DNA from: Owenweeksia sp963758205
GTDB lineage: Bacteria > Bacteroidota > Bacteroidia > Flavobacteriales > Schleiferiaceae
Direction of reading: 5' to 3'
Assembly (NCBI GenBank): GCA_963758205.1
Contig: CAVWUM010000002.1
Coordinates: forward strand, 1,364,001 to 1,428,000
DNA: 64,000 nucleotides
In this document: one piece after another, positions 37,391-45,633 of the stretch
Layout: every line of letters starts with the position of its first letter
Numbering within the stretch: position 1 is the first letter of the stretch
Position numbers and translations under genes: made by a program
The notes under the pieces: generated by a model
Told to the model about the DNA's origin: nothing
The model's database searches: none
The model's input: the letters and a program-made list of their open reading frames with translations, nothing else

Positions 37391-38284
37391 ATGTTAAATA
37401 AAATCAAGGGCTACATCGGGTATAAGATGGGTATTGCCCAAAATAAATTTGCCATTGATAACCTCAATGACCGGTTTGACTTTTTAGCGGCCTACATAAA
37501 TCTGGCGGTGCCCGAGCATATAACTCTTGATGCTTTTTTAACGGCACAGGCCATGGGTCGGCTTAAGGAGGAGTACCCTTTGAAGCCGGTAAATACGGTA
37601 ATTCACAAAAATGACCTGATGTTTGCCTTCCATGTGTACAACCACAAAAGCAACCTTAGGCAGGCGGTGTACAGCTACTTTAAAATTGGGATACGTACCG
37701 CCACTAACCTTAAAGCCATTGCTGAAAGGTTTAATTTGCCTGCTGAATCATTATTGGATTTCGGCAGCGGCTACGGTCGTGTTTCGCGCTTCTTCCCGCA
37801 GGTTTTTCCTGAAACTAAAATCACCATTTCGGAGGTAAAGGGCCATTCGCTGAAATTTCAGAAAGAGCATTTTGGGTTTGAAGGCATAGAACATACGCAG
37901 GATGCCAACTCTCTGGGTAATGCCAAATTTGATATAATACTGGCACTTTCAGTATTTACCCATTTACCCCAAAGCAGTTTTAAGGCTTGGCTTGATAAGC
38001 TAATTGATTGTATGAACCCCGGTGGTGGTTTGGTATTTACCTTTAATAATATCTCTACCTATGAAAAGAATCCACCGGATCCTGATTTTCATTACCTGAA
38101 ACTTTCTGAAGACAGTTCCTTTTCCTTTGTTTCAGATAGTTTGAGTGACACCTCAGAGTACGGCTCAACTTATGTAAGCTATAAGTATCTGGAGGATTGC
38201 CTGGCCGCTTATCCAGTAAAATTTACATTGTTGAAGCATGAATATACCCCGCACCAGGAATCGATAATTGTAATAAAACAATAA
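37391..38284 (+). CDS. Class I SAM-dependent methyltransferase
   Basis: A 297-residue protein with SAM-binding motif I SLLDFGSGYGRVSRFFP (about 118-134), an acidic residue at the second strand (ISEVKGHSLKF), 'AKFDIILALSVFTHLPQ' as motif II/III, and MNPGGGLVFTF. The N-terminal 115 residues are helical with no recognised fold. The acceptor is unknown. The preceding gene is a sulfotransferase-type protein, so a shared glycan or polysaccharide modification role is possible but unproven. Confidence 0.83.
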   Translation: MLNKIKGYIGYKMGIAQNKFAIDNLNDRFDFLAAYINLAVPEHITLDAFLTAQAMGRLKEEYPLKPVNTVIHKNDLMFAFHVYNHKSNLRQAVYSYFKIGIRTATNLKAIAERFNLPAESLLDFGSGYGRVSRFFPQVFPETKITISEVKGHSLKFQKEHFGFEGIEHTQDANSLGNAKFDIILALSVFTHLPQSSFKAWLDKLIDCMNPGGGLVFTFNNISTYEKNPPDPDFHYLKLSEDSSFSFVSDSLSDTSEYGSTYVSYKYLEDCLAAYPVKFTLLKHEYTPHQESIIVIKQ

Positions 38285-38362
38285 ACTTGCCCATACTTTA
38301 GATATTTGCAACCCAAACAAATTTTTGAACCCAAGCCACCAAGGCTTCCATTATAAAGAACT

Positions 38363-39904
38363 ATGCAAGAGAAACTAAAAAAACTGGAAACCAAATTAGC
38401 CGAAGCCCAATTGGGTGGTGGCGAAAAGAGAATTGCCGCTCAACACGAAAAAGGTAAGCTTACCGCCCGTGAGCGCATTCACTTTTTGATGGACGAAGGC
38501 ACCTTTGAGGAAATGGGCGCATTGGTAACCCACCGCTCTACCGAGTTTGGTTTGGATAAACAAAAGTTTTTGGGTGATGGTGTAGTTACAGGGTATGGCC
38601 TTGTAAATGGGCGCCTCACCTACGTTTTTGCTCAGGATTTTACAGTATTAGGTGGATCTCTGGCGGAAGCCCATGCCGAAAAAATCTGTAAAGTGATGGA
38701 CCTGGCCATGCAAAATGGCGCGCCCGTAATCGGGCTTAATGATTCGGGGGGTGCGCGTATTCAGGAGGGCGTGGTTTCTCTTGGTGGTTATGCCGATATC
38801 TTTTACAAAAACACCCTGAGCAGTGGGGTTATTCCACAGCTTTCGGCCATTATGGGGCCATGTGCCGGTGGAGCCGTTTACTCCCCCGCCCTTACCGATT
38901 TTATTATGATGGTGGAAAACACCTCCTACATGTTTGTAACCGGGCCTAACGTGGTAAAAACCGTTACCCATGAGGAAGTAACTAGTGAAGAACTTGGTGG
39001 TGCTTCGGCACACTCTACCAAATCAGGGGTAACCCATTTTACGTACGAAAATGAGATTGCCTGTATAAATGGCCTCAAAAAGCTGCTAAGCTATGTGCCC
39101 CAAAACTGTGAGGAAGAGCCGCCTATGCTGGCCTATGAGCCTGCAGATGAAAGCCGCCCGGCACTTAATGATATTATTCCTGATAACCCCAACCAGCCTT
39201 ACGATATACGCGAAGTAATTGACGGCACCGTGGATGCCGATAGCTTCCATGAAGTGCATAAGGATTTTGCACAGAATATAGTAGTGGGTTTTGCGCGCAT
39301 GGGTGGTCGAAGTATTGGTATTGTGGCCAACCAGCCCGCCTACCTGGCCGGGGTGCTTGATATTGACAGCAGCACCAAAGCCGCGCGTTTTGTTCGTTTC
39401 TGTGATTCTTTCAACATTCCGCTATTGGTGTTTGAAGATGTACCGGGTTTCCTTCCGGGAACGGACCAGGAGTGGAATGCCATAATTACCAATGGCGCCA
39501 AATTACTATACGCCTTTAGTGAAGCCACCGTGCCACGTATTACTGTAATCACGCGTAAGGCTTACGGTGGTGCTTATGATGTAATGAACTCCAAGCACAT
39601 TGGTGCGGATATGAACTACGCCTGGCCATCAGCCGAAATTGCGGTAATGGGCGCTAAGGGTGCTGCTGAAATTATCTTCCGTAAGGAGATTAAGGAAGCC
39701 GATGACCCTGCAGCCAAGCTAAAGGAGAAGGAGGATGAATATGCCCGCATATTTGCCAACCCATACCGTGCTGCGGCCCGCGGTTATGTGGATCAGGTTA
39801 TCCGCCCCGAAGAAACCCGCGAAAAGCTGATTAAGGCTTTTAAGATGCTGGAAAACAAAGCAGTGAAGTTGCCCAAGAAAAAGCACGGGAATATTCCGTT
39901 GTAG
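38363..39904 (+). CDS. Acyl-CoA carboxylase beta (carboxyltransferase) subunit, propionyl-CoA type
   Basis: A 513-residue cytosolic carboxyltransferase. The N-terminus KLTARERIHFLMDEGTFEEM is the standard PccB/MmdA start. The acyl-CoA-binding motifs are DSGGARIQEGV and GPCAGGAVYSPAL; the C-terminal half has DVPGFLPGTDQEWNAII and VMGAKGAAEIIFRKEI. It carries carboxyl from biotin to propionyl-CoA to form methylmalonyl-CoA, or runs the reverse reaction as a decarboxylase. The biotin carboxylase and carrier subunits are not in this window, so the exact complex is not settled. Confidence 0.92.
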   Translation: MQEKLKKLETKLAEAQLGGGEKRIAAQHEKGKLTARERIHFLMDEGTFEEMGALVTHRSTEFGLDKQKFLGDGVVTGYGLVNGRLTYVFAQDFTVLGGSLAEAHAEKICKVMDLAMQNGAPVIGLNDSGGARIQEGVVSLGGYADIFYKNTLSSGVIPQLSAIMGPCAGGAVYSPALTDFIMMVENTSYMFVTGPNVVKTVTHEEVTSEELGGASAHSTKSGVTHFTYENEIACINGLKKLLSYVPQNCEEEPPMLAYEPADESRPALNDIIPDNPNQPYDIREVIDGTVDADSFHEVHKDFAQNIVVGFARMGGRSIGIVANQPAYLAGVLDIDSSTKAARFVRFCDSFNIPLLVFEDVPGFLPGTDQEWNAIITNGAKLLYAFSEATVPRITVITRKAYGGAYDVMNSKHIGADMNYAWPSAEIAVMGAKGAAEIIFRKEIKEADDPAAKLKEKEDEYARIFANPYRAAARGYVDQVIRPEETREKLIKAFKMLENKAVKLPKKKHGNIPL

Positions 39905-39941
39905 GGGATGAGATGTTACATGGACAGTCAATAGTCGGAAG

Positions 39942-40997
39942 TTAATTTTGCCTTAGACAAAGAGTCTTTATGGCAGTTGAAATACCAACTGCCAATCCAT
40001 ATATTATCGCCAGAATAAGCACCGAAGTCATGCCTACTTTAAACAAATTTTCGCTTCTTTGCTTACTGTCGGTAAAAAAGAACCACTTTAATAGATGTAT
40101 CAATGAACAAAGGAAAAGTCGTAGTATCAACTGAAGCATTGGTAATAAGGGGAGGTTTAAAAAAATCTCATCATTTATGAAAAACGGAGTAATTAAGGTA
40201 AAAAATAGAACAACAGGTTCAAGGGTTTTCAATTTAGCACGCCATGCGGGCCTGCTGTCAGGAAGGTACACAACCCTCAAGTTAATGTTCGCAACATGAT
40301 GGTAAGGGATAATAAAACAACTTGAAGGTACTTCTTTAGGTTCCTTATTATCATTCCATCTTACTACATCTGTAAGATAAATGGCCTCCAAATCATTGGT
40401 ATCCCTCTTCAATGTATATTGTTTTAGAAATCCACTATATAGTTTTGTTTTCCCATCAATTTTTACTAGCACATCTGCATAAACATCAATTATCTTAACG
40501 AAGCGAATGCCAAAGTCCTTAAACTTTAAAAACTCACCGCGTAGGTAGTAGTACCAATGATTCTCAAATCTTAAAAACGGTATTTGAATATCGAGTTCAA
40601 ACGCGCGAACAACCTTTAACCCAATGTAGGCTGAAACCGCACTTACAGAAGCAACAACACCACCAAAAGCAAGTATCTTAAGAACAAAATCGACCTCAAA
40701 GAACAGAGATACCACTTCGATTTTATTTAATTTGCTATTGAATACTTGGGTAAATAGCCTATTCAATGATTGCGGACTTAGTGCTTCCCAATTACATATT
40801 TCAATAATCATGTTATTGTAAATGCCAGTGGCAATCCACAAAATCGGAATGCCTATTAGCACAGAGTAAAGAAGAGACAAAATAAGGTTCTTAGCGGAAA
40901 ATTGACGGTGAAACTCACCAGAGTAAAAAACCCTTCTTGCTAGCAAACCTGGCAAAGCAGCTAGTAAGAGAAGCATTGAACTTATCCCAAGAATCAT
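39942..40997 (-). CDS. Membrane protein of unknown function
   Basis: A 351-residue protein. Two hydrophobic segments near the N-terminus (MILGISSMLLLLAALPGLLA and LILSLLYSVLIGIPILWIA), another near 110-128, a soluble central part (about 135-255) with DVYADVLVKIDGKTKLYSG and FIIPYHHVANINLRVVYL, and at least two C-terminal helices (VVLFFTLITPFF; VLILAIIYGLAVGI). I do not recognise the family. Its ATG overlaps by 4 bp (ATGA) the stop of the small membrane protein gene that an IS element has split, so the two were once an operon and this gene may now lack its original promoter. Confidence 0.7.
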   Translation of the reverse strand: MILGISSMLLLLAALPGLLARRVFYSGEFHRQFSAKNLILSLLYSVLIGIPILWIATGIYNNMIIEICNWEALSPQSLNRLFTQVFNSKLNKIEVVSLFFEVDFVLKILAFGGVVASVSAVSAYIGLKVVRAFELDIQIPFLRFENHWYYYLRGEFLKFKDFGIRFVKIIDVYADVLVKIDGKTKLYSGFLKQYTLKRDTNDLEAIYLTDVVRWNDNKEPKEVPSSCFIIPYHHVANINLRVVYLPDSRPAWRAKLKTLEPVVLFFTLITPFFINDEIFLNLPLLPMLQLILRLFLCSLIHLLKWFFFTDSKQRSENLFKVGMTSVLILAIIYGLAVGISTAIKTLCLRQN

Positions 40998-41167
40998 TCA
41001 GAAATAGCTAACTCGCCCTTTTCCGTTTTAACCTTGGTTTTTCCTTCCCGAAGAGCCTTAACATAGACTTTTCTATCATTTTTAGAAATGTAGTCCGAAC
41101 TGTTGGGAATTTTTTGATGGCCCTCTCTGTTGAATAGAGTCCAGCCATAATTTTGTGTTTGGGCGAT
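40994..41167 (-). pseudogene. 3' fragment of small membrane protein gene split by IS256-type element
   Basis: This stretch reads on the minus strand as an open frame beginning IAQTQNYGWTLFNREG and ending KTEKGELAISE with TGA at 40996-40994. It is charged and soluble-looking, and has no start codon of its own. Joined to the fragment at 42450-42590 by exact removal of 41168-42449 it gives one uninterrupted 104-residue protein. The stop overlaps the next gene's ATG (ATGA). Confidence 0.75.
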
Positions 41168-41195
41168 CCAAAATTCACACTTAAAGATTGGTAGG
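41168..41195. repeat. IS256-type terminal inverted repeat, left
   Basis: CCAAAATTCACACTTAAAG... through GGTAGG. It matches the reverse complement of 42423-42449 at nearly all positions with one single-base gap. Confidence 0.8.
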
Positions 41196-41197
41196 TT

Positions 41198-42394
41198 TTA
41201 ACCTAACCTTTCAGGAAAGGCAATATACAATTGATTATATATCTGGGCCCAGCCCATTCTTGTTTTCTTCCATTTTTGGCTGATTTGCCGGGCAGCCAGA
41301 TAAATGGATTTAATGGCCGCATCATCGGTTGGGAACACTTTTTTGTTTTTGGTGAACTTGCGCAGATTGGCATTAAAGCTCTCAATGATATTGGTGGTGT
41401 AGATCAGCCTTCTGACCTCTGCCGGGTATTCTAAAAACAGGGTGAGGGCTGCCCAGTTGTTTTCCCAGGAGTTTACCGCCTTTTGGTATTTGCCGTTCCA
41501 GTTGGCCTTGAACACTTCAAAGGCTTCGCGGGCCATCTTTTCATTATCGGCTTTGTAAATGCCCTTAATATCGGCCATAATGGCTCTACGATCCTTGTAG
41601 TTTACGTACTTTAAGGAGTTGCGTATTTGGTGTACAATACAGATCTGGTGCACACTGCCGGGGTAAATGGCCTCTACGGCAGCGCAGAGCCCGGGCAGGT
41701 TGTCCGAGCATAAAAACAGGATGTCCCTGATCCCACGGCTGCGAAGGTCTTCCAGTATGGCCATCCACTCCGGGGCGGTTTCCTTTTCCACCACGCTCAG
41801 GCCCAGTATGTCCTGGCGCCCTTCCATGTCAATGCCCAGGGTTATCATACAAGCTTTGGAGACCACGCGGCCCTCGTGCCTTATTTTATAATGGATGGCA
41901 TCGATCCAGAGCACGGCATACAAATCCTGCAGGGGGCGTTGCTGCCACTGGCGGATATCTTCTAAAAGTGCATCGGTTATGATGGATACCTGGGAGGTTG
42001 AGTATTTTACCCCGTAGGTACGTTCCACAAAGTCCACCACATCGGAATTGCTCATTCCTTTGGCATACAGAAGCTGTATGCAGTCTTCAATTTCCTGCGA
42101 CATGGTTTTGTGCTTAGGCACTATCACGGGGTCAAAACTGGCCTCCCTGTCGCGCGGTACTCTGATTCGCTGGTTGCCCTGGGCGGTCCTTAGTGTCTTT
42201 TCAGAGTGGCCATTGCGGATGTTTGTACCACTGGGGGGCTTGCCTTTGGGGTGCCCCAGGTGGACGGTCATCTCTGCCGAGAGCAGGTTCTCCACCCCTC
42301 GTTTAAAGAGTTGCTCGCGTACCAGCTCCAACTCTTCTTTGCTGCTAATCTGGCTGATCAGCTCTTCCAGTAAATTTTTGCTTTTCTCGTTCAT
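41198..42394 (-). CDS. IS256-family (Mutator-type) transposase
   Basis: A 398-residue DDE transposase. The first catalytic Asp is in VLWIDAIHYKIR (about 165), the second in LCSDNLPGL (about 228) and the Glu in TTNIIESFNANLRK (about 336). The C/H-type region between the second Asp and the Glu is QICIVHQIRNSLKYV. The N-terminus carries the HLGHPKGKPPSGTNIRNG segment common to the family. Length is normal and no frame defect is seen, so it should be functional. The start is 29 bp inside the right inverted repeat. Confidence 0.96.
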   Translation of the reverse strand: MNEKSKNLLEELISQISSKEELELVREQLFKRGVENLLSAEMTVHLGHPKGKPPSGTNIRNGHSEKTLRTAQGNQRIRVPRDREASFDPVIVPKHKTMSQEIEDCIQLLYAKGMSNSDVVDFVERTYGVKYSTSQVSIITDALLEDIRQWQQRPLQDLYAVLWIDAIHYKIRHEGRVVSKACMITLGIDMEGRQDILGLSVVEKETAPEWMAILEDLRSRGIRDILFLCSDNLPGLCAAVEAIYPGSVHQICIVHQIRNSLKYVNYKDRRAIMADIKGIYKADNEKMAREAFEVFKANWNGKYQKAVNSWENNWAALTLFLEYPAEVRRLIYTTNIIESFNANLRKFTKNKKVFPTDDAAIKSIYLAARQISQKWKKTRMGWAQIYNQLYIAFPERLG

Positions 42395-42422
42395 AGAACA
42401 AATTTTTAGTTAAAAAATTTGG

Positions 42423-42449
42423 CCTACCAACTTCAAGTGCGATTTTTGG
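42423..42449. repeat. IS256-type terminal inverted repeat, right
   Basis: CCTACCAACTTCAAGTGCGA... through TTTTGG. It pairs with 41168-41195 with a one-base gap and a few mismatches. Confidence 0.8.
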
Positions 42450-42590
42450 GCAAAGGTCTAGAAACACAAAATACTTTACAGTCCCGTTGAATAGGTCAAA
42501 AATTATTGAAATGACAGCAACTAAGAGTAAACCGCCCATTACAAGAAGATTTTCGTCACTCTCCTCTTTATTATTTTTTTTCTTGGCCAT
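42450..42590 (-). pseudogene. 5' fragment of small membrane protein gene split by IS256-type element
   Basis: Starts MAKKKNNKEESDENLLV, then one membrane helix (VMGGLLLVAVISIIFDLFNG) and FVFLDLC at residue 47, where the element begins. As the DNA stands, translation runs into the element and ends after about 81 residues. The remaining 57 codons are at 40994-41167. Family unknown; one helix with a charged tail suggests a small partner of the 351-residue membrane protein. Confidence 0.75.
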
Positions 42591-42681
42591 AGTCGAGCAA
42601 ATATATTGATTTATCCAAACGCATTAACTCTATTACTTGTTCTTCTAAAATAAGTAATATTGTGGGATACTAATCAGTCCT

Positions 42682-42733
42682 ATGCAATCTAAAGCCACTA
42701 CCCCCGAGCAATACTTAAACGAACCAACTGCCT
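42682..42733 (+). pseudogene. Partial duplicate of the start of the DUF1801 gene
   Basis: The first 33 bases from the ATG at 42682 are identical to those at 44410. The copy then diverges, gains CCAA, and ends at CTGCCT, where the frame soon stops. It encodes only the first dozen or so codons. Intact sequence resumes 1.7 kb downstream in the full gene, so the intervening segment was probably inserted or duplicated at this point. Confidence 0.8.
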
Positions 42734-42881
42734 AAAACCACTACGAGGCTTAGAATAGAGGCTTAACCACATGAATTAGCAGAGGAACTAACCTTGAGTT
42801 AGTAAATCAAACCTCCAATGTAAATAGCGATTTCAATTTTCGGATTCGCCTTTTTCGTTCATTTGCGCAAAATTGAACAGC

Positions 42882-44405
42882 ATGAAAAAGGCCTTTTGGC
42901 TTATTGCGCTTACCACAGTTTATTTCAACACGGTGGCCCAGGACTTAGCGTCCATTTCGTTAAATGAAATCGGCCCTTATAAAAAGGCTCACACAACCTA
43001 TTTGGTCAAAGAATCTGATGGTTATATATACACTCTGGGGTCAAACAAATCCAACCACTTCCTATCCGAAACTTGTAAGGTAATATACCTCAGGAAATAT
43101 TCTTTAGAAAATATTGAGGACGTAAAGGAGTGGGCATTTGAAAACAACGACTTAGGGAATGGTGAAATTTACCTCAAGCACTTCAGCGTAGGCCAAAATC
43201 ACATTAATGCTCTTTTAGAAGTTTACCGCAAGAAGGAAAAGGTAAAAGAACTTTTTGCTAAACAATTCTCACTAGATGGAGAACTCCTTAAGGTAAAAAA
43301 GCTTTTCTCTGTTCCTTCAAGCAAAGGTATTTCAAGGCGGTTTCTCTATTATCGGTCTCCAGACTTATCTATGACCATGGTTTATGCAGACGTGAATACT
43401 CTGGTGGAAACTGAAAAAACTCCCTTGGTAGCGGTATTTGATAAAAACCTTGAAGTACTTTTTTTAAAATCCCCTCGATTTTCAACCGCTGAAAACAGTG
43501 TAATGAAACCTGTAGGGATGGCGGTAAGCAATGTAGGTGAAGCCTATGTGCTAGGCTTCTCAGGAAGCAAGAAAGGTGTAAAAAATGATGGTTTTATAAC
43601 CAACCAGTACGCAATTTGCCGAATGGCCGAGAATGAAGAGATAATTGACTACTATTTAGATAATGATAAAATCAGGCTACATGGAGCAGCACTGGGTTTT
43701 AGCCCGGAAGGAAATCTAATTCTCAACGGCCTTTACTCGTTAATTGGGCAGCAAAAAATAGATGGCAATCTTTACTACCTGCTGGATAATGAGGATTTGT
43801 CTGAAATTAAGGTAACTCAAAGCTCTTTTGAAGATAGACTTCAAGAAAAATTAAATCATTATTCAGGATTAATGTACTCTGCCTTTCATTTTTATGAATT
43901 TTCTGAGATAATACATTTTGCAGGTGGTAGTGCATTGATTGCAGAACAGTACTATCAGTCTGGCAGCGACAATACCCCTAATGCCGTAGTAACTAAAAGA
44001 GCCTATTTTGTAATAATGCTTGATAAGGAGGGATCTCTTAACCAAATTGTGCCAATCGAGCTAAATCAATCAATTGCTGAAGGAATAGATAATTACCTAT
44101 TTACAGTTCTTAATAACAAAATCCTACTCCTGTTTAATGATCATCATGCCAATATTATTAATCAACAGGAAAATAAAAAAATGATTGATCCTTTTGGGTT
44201 GGCCTTTGGCGGCATGTCTATTCAGTTAGTTTCAATTGGTTTAGATGGACAAACCGCCTATCAGGTTCTTCTTAAAAAAGAAAGTTTCGGAAAGGTACCA
44301 GCTCTTATTACCGAACACTTTCTGATTAACGATCAGGAGAAAATTTTTGGATATATTTCGGAAGGAATGAATATTTTCTACCTAGCAGAGATTACACTAA
44401 AATAA
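42882..44405 (+). CDS. Secreted protein of unknown function, possible beta-propeller
   Basis: The ATG at 42882 gives 507 residues with a signal peptide (MKKAFWLIALTTVYFNTVAQ). The mature part has repeated strand-rich segments (SDGYIYTLGSN, VGEAYVLGFSGS, PEGNLILNGLYS, LDKEGSLNQIVPI) spaced as in a beta-propeller, but no named domain and no T9SS tail. It therefore may stay in the periplasm. The gene is AT-rich by eye relative to neighbours and lies between a partial and a complete copy of the DUF1801 start, 4 bp before the latter, which points to insertion. Confidence 0.7.
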   Translation: MKKAFWLIALTTVYFNTVAQDLASISLNEIGPYKKAHTTYLVKESDGYIYTLGSNKSNHFLSETCKVIYLRKYSLENIEDVKEWAFENNDLGNGEIYLKHFSVGQNHINALLEVYRKKEKVKELFAKQFSLDGELLKVKKLFSVPSSKGISRRFLYYRSPDLSMTMVYADVNTLVETEKTPLVAVFDKNLEVLFLKSPRFSTAENSVMKPVGMAVSNVGEAYVLGFSGSKKGVKNDGFITNQYAICRMAENEEIIDYYLDNDKIRLHGAALGFSPEGNLILNGLYSLIGQQKIDGNLYYLLDNEDLSEIKVTQSSFEDRLQEKLNHYSGLMYSAFHFYEFSEIIHFAGGSALIAEQYYQSGSDNTPNAVVTKRAYFVIMLDKEGSLNQIVPIELNQSIAEGIDNYLFTVLNNKILLLFNDHHANIINQQENKKMIDPFGLAFGGMSIQLVSIGLDGQTAYQVLLKKESFGKVPALITEHFLINDQEKIFGYISEGMNIFYLAEITLK

Positions 44406-44409
44406 AATT

Positions 44410-44865
44410 ATGCAATCTAAAGCCACTACCCCCGAGCAATACCTCAACGAACTGCCTGAAGAACGCCAGGAACCTGTGCGTAAATTACGCCAGGTGATTA
44501 AAGACAACCTTCCGCCCGGGTTTGAAGAAACCATGAGTTATGGTATGTTGGGCTTTGTGGTACCTCATTCGCTATATCCTCCGGGCTACCATTGCGACAC
44601 CAAACTGCCGCTGCCTTTTATAAACCTGGCTTCGCAAAAAAACTTTGTGGCCGTTTACCACTCAGGCATTTATGCTATACCGGAGCTTTATGAATGGTTT
44701 ACAGAAGAGTATGGCAAGCGGGTAAAAACCAAACTGGACATGGGTAAAAGCTGCATCCGCCTCAAAAAAATGGATCAGATACCTTATAACCTATTTGCAG
44801 ACCTGGCTACAAAACTTACCGCGCAAGAATGGATTGAAGTGTATGAGAATAATCTCAAGCGGTAA
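44410..44865 (+). CDS. DUF1801 domain protein
   Basis: A 151-residue cytosolic protein. TPEQYLNELPEERQEPVRKL followed by FEETMSYGMLGFVVPHS and CIRLKKMDQIPYNLFADLA matches the DUF1801/YdhG-like group. The fold is small alpha/beta; biochemical function is not established. Its original promoter may be the one in front of the partial copy at 42682, now 1.7 kb away. It ends 20 bp from the convergent hepT-like gene. Confidence 0.85.
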   Translation: MQSKATTPEQYLNELPEERQEPVRKLRQVIKDNLPPGFEETMSYGMLGFVVPHSLYPPGYHCDTKLPLPFINLASQKNFVAVYHSGIYAIPELYEWFTEEYGKRVKTKLDMGKSCIRLKKMDQIPYNLFADLATKLTAQEWIEVYENNLKR

Positions 44866-44885
44866 AATCCGGATTTAGTCTTTCC

Positions 44886-45212
44886 TTATTTGTTCAATCT
44901 CTTTTTAAGACGTGGCACGTGATTTATGAGTATACCCCAAAGTATTTGGTTATCCACGCTGTCATAAGAGTGGGCAATAAGGTTTCTCAACCCAATAATT
45001 GATTTAGCATTTGAAATTTCCAATGAAGGATCTACCTCTTTAAGATTACGAAGCGCTTCACCAATGATTTCAAAATTTCGTTCGATAGCTGGCTTGGCAA
45101 TTATATCGGCTTCAAGGTTATGATAATTGTTTTCCAGCCTAATCAGAATGAGATCCAATTCTGCCAAAACGCTTTCAATATCTAATACGTATTTAAGCGC
45201 TTTGCTTTTCAT
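44886..45212 (-). CDS. HepT-like HEPN toxin
   Basis: A 108-residue HEPN protein from ATG 45212 (a longer frame reaches 45224). The RNase/HEPN motif R-x4-H-x-Y appears as RNLIAHSYDSV (about 83-93), and IIGEALRNLKEVDP is the usual preceding helix. HepT toxins act on RNA and are silenced by the partner MntA nucleotidyltransferase, which in characterised cases adds AMP to the tyrosine of this motif. The start overlaps the mntA stop by 20 bp, so the pair is translationally coupled. Confidence 0.9.
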   Translation of the reverse strand: MKSKALKYVLDIESVLAELDLILIRLENNYHNLEADIIAKPAIERNFEIIGEALRNLKEVDPSLEISNAKSIIGLRNLIAHSYDSVDNQILWGILINHVPRLKKRLNK

Positions 45213-45510
45213 AAACCGGAACACGTGTTGAAAATACCTCTTTACTAAAAACCGGGTTCTTTAAAGAATTTTCAGTTAGCAAATCCACCTTTCGGTTGAG
45301 CAGATTTTCAAGACTTACATGCATCTCGAAGTAATTATCCGCAAAATCCAATAAGGGTATTGAAGGCTGGAAACGAACAATGAAATCAAAATCGCTATCC
45401 TCTGCTACTTGCTGCCTGGCAGCAGAACCAAAAACATATAGCGCCTCCACATTGTGTTTTTCACAAAGCAGGTCCAATTTTTCCTTCAACTCGTAGAGCT
45501 TTGAATCCAT
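45193..45510 (-). CDS. MntA-like minimal nucleotidyltransferase antitoxin
   Basis: A 105-residue protein with the nucleotidyltransferase core VFGSAARQQVAEDSDFDFIV, the GSx10DxD motif. The metal-binding aspartates are the D-F-D pair. This is the standard antitoxin of the HepT-MntA type, thought to inactivate HepT by AMP transfer. It is the first gene of the pair. Confidence 0.92.
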   Translation of the reverse strand: MDSKLYELKEKLDLLCEKHNVEALYVFGSAARQQVAEDSDFDFIVRFQPSIPLLDFADNYFEMHVSLENLLNRKVDLLTENSLKNPVFSKEVFSTRVPVYEKQSA

Positions 45511-45633
45511 GTTTCAAAGATATGCAAACGGGCTTCCATACACCATGCACTTTTAACCAGATTACTGAATAACGTATTCCGCAACCATTTACAGCTATCA
45601 TTCATCCTATATATGAACTAAAACATTAATAAG

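Larger units (their letters stand above)
41168..42449 (-). mobile_element. IS256-family insertion sequence
   Basis: A 1282-bp element bounded by imperfect inverted repeats and carrying one transposase gene. Inverted repeats are 41168-41195 and 42423-42449. IS256 elements normally leave 8-9 bp target duplications; I see no matching duplication directly outside these ends (GCCCAAA occurs near both ends but not in register). The transposase is intact, so the copy may be active. It interrupts a small membrane protein gene. Confidence 0.85.

Noticed and set aside
42048..42413. 121-residue frame antisense to the transposase
   Set aside because: It is a shadow of the transposase and has no recognisable features.
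41158..42451. GCCCAAA near both ends of the IS as a target-site duplication
   Set aside because: It is 7 bp and not at matching distances from the inverted-repeat ends. Collapsing it leaves the host gene out of frame, whereas removal at the repeat ends restores it.
42345..42590. An 81-residue gene as a complete small membrane protein
   Set aside because: Its last third is read from the IS end, so it is a truncated product of the interrupted gene, not a native gene.
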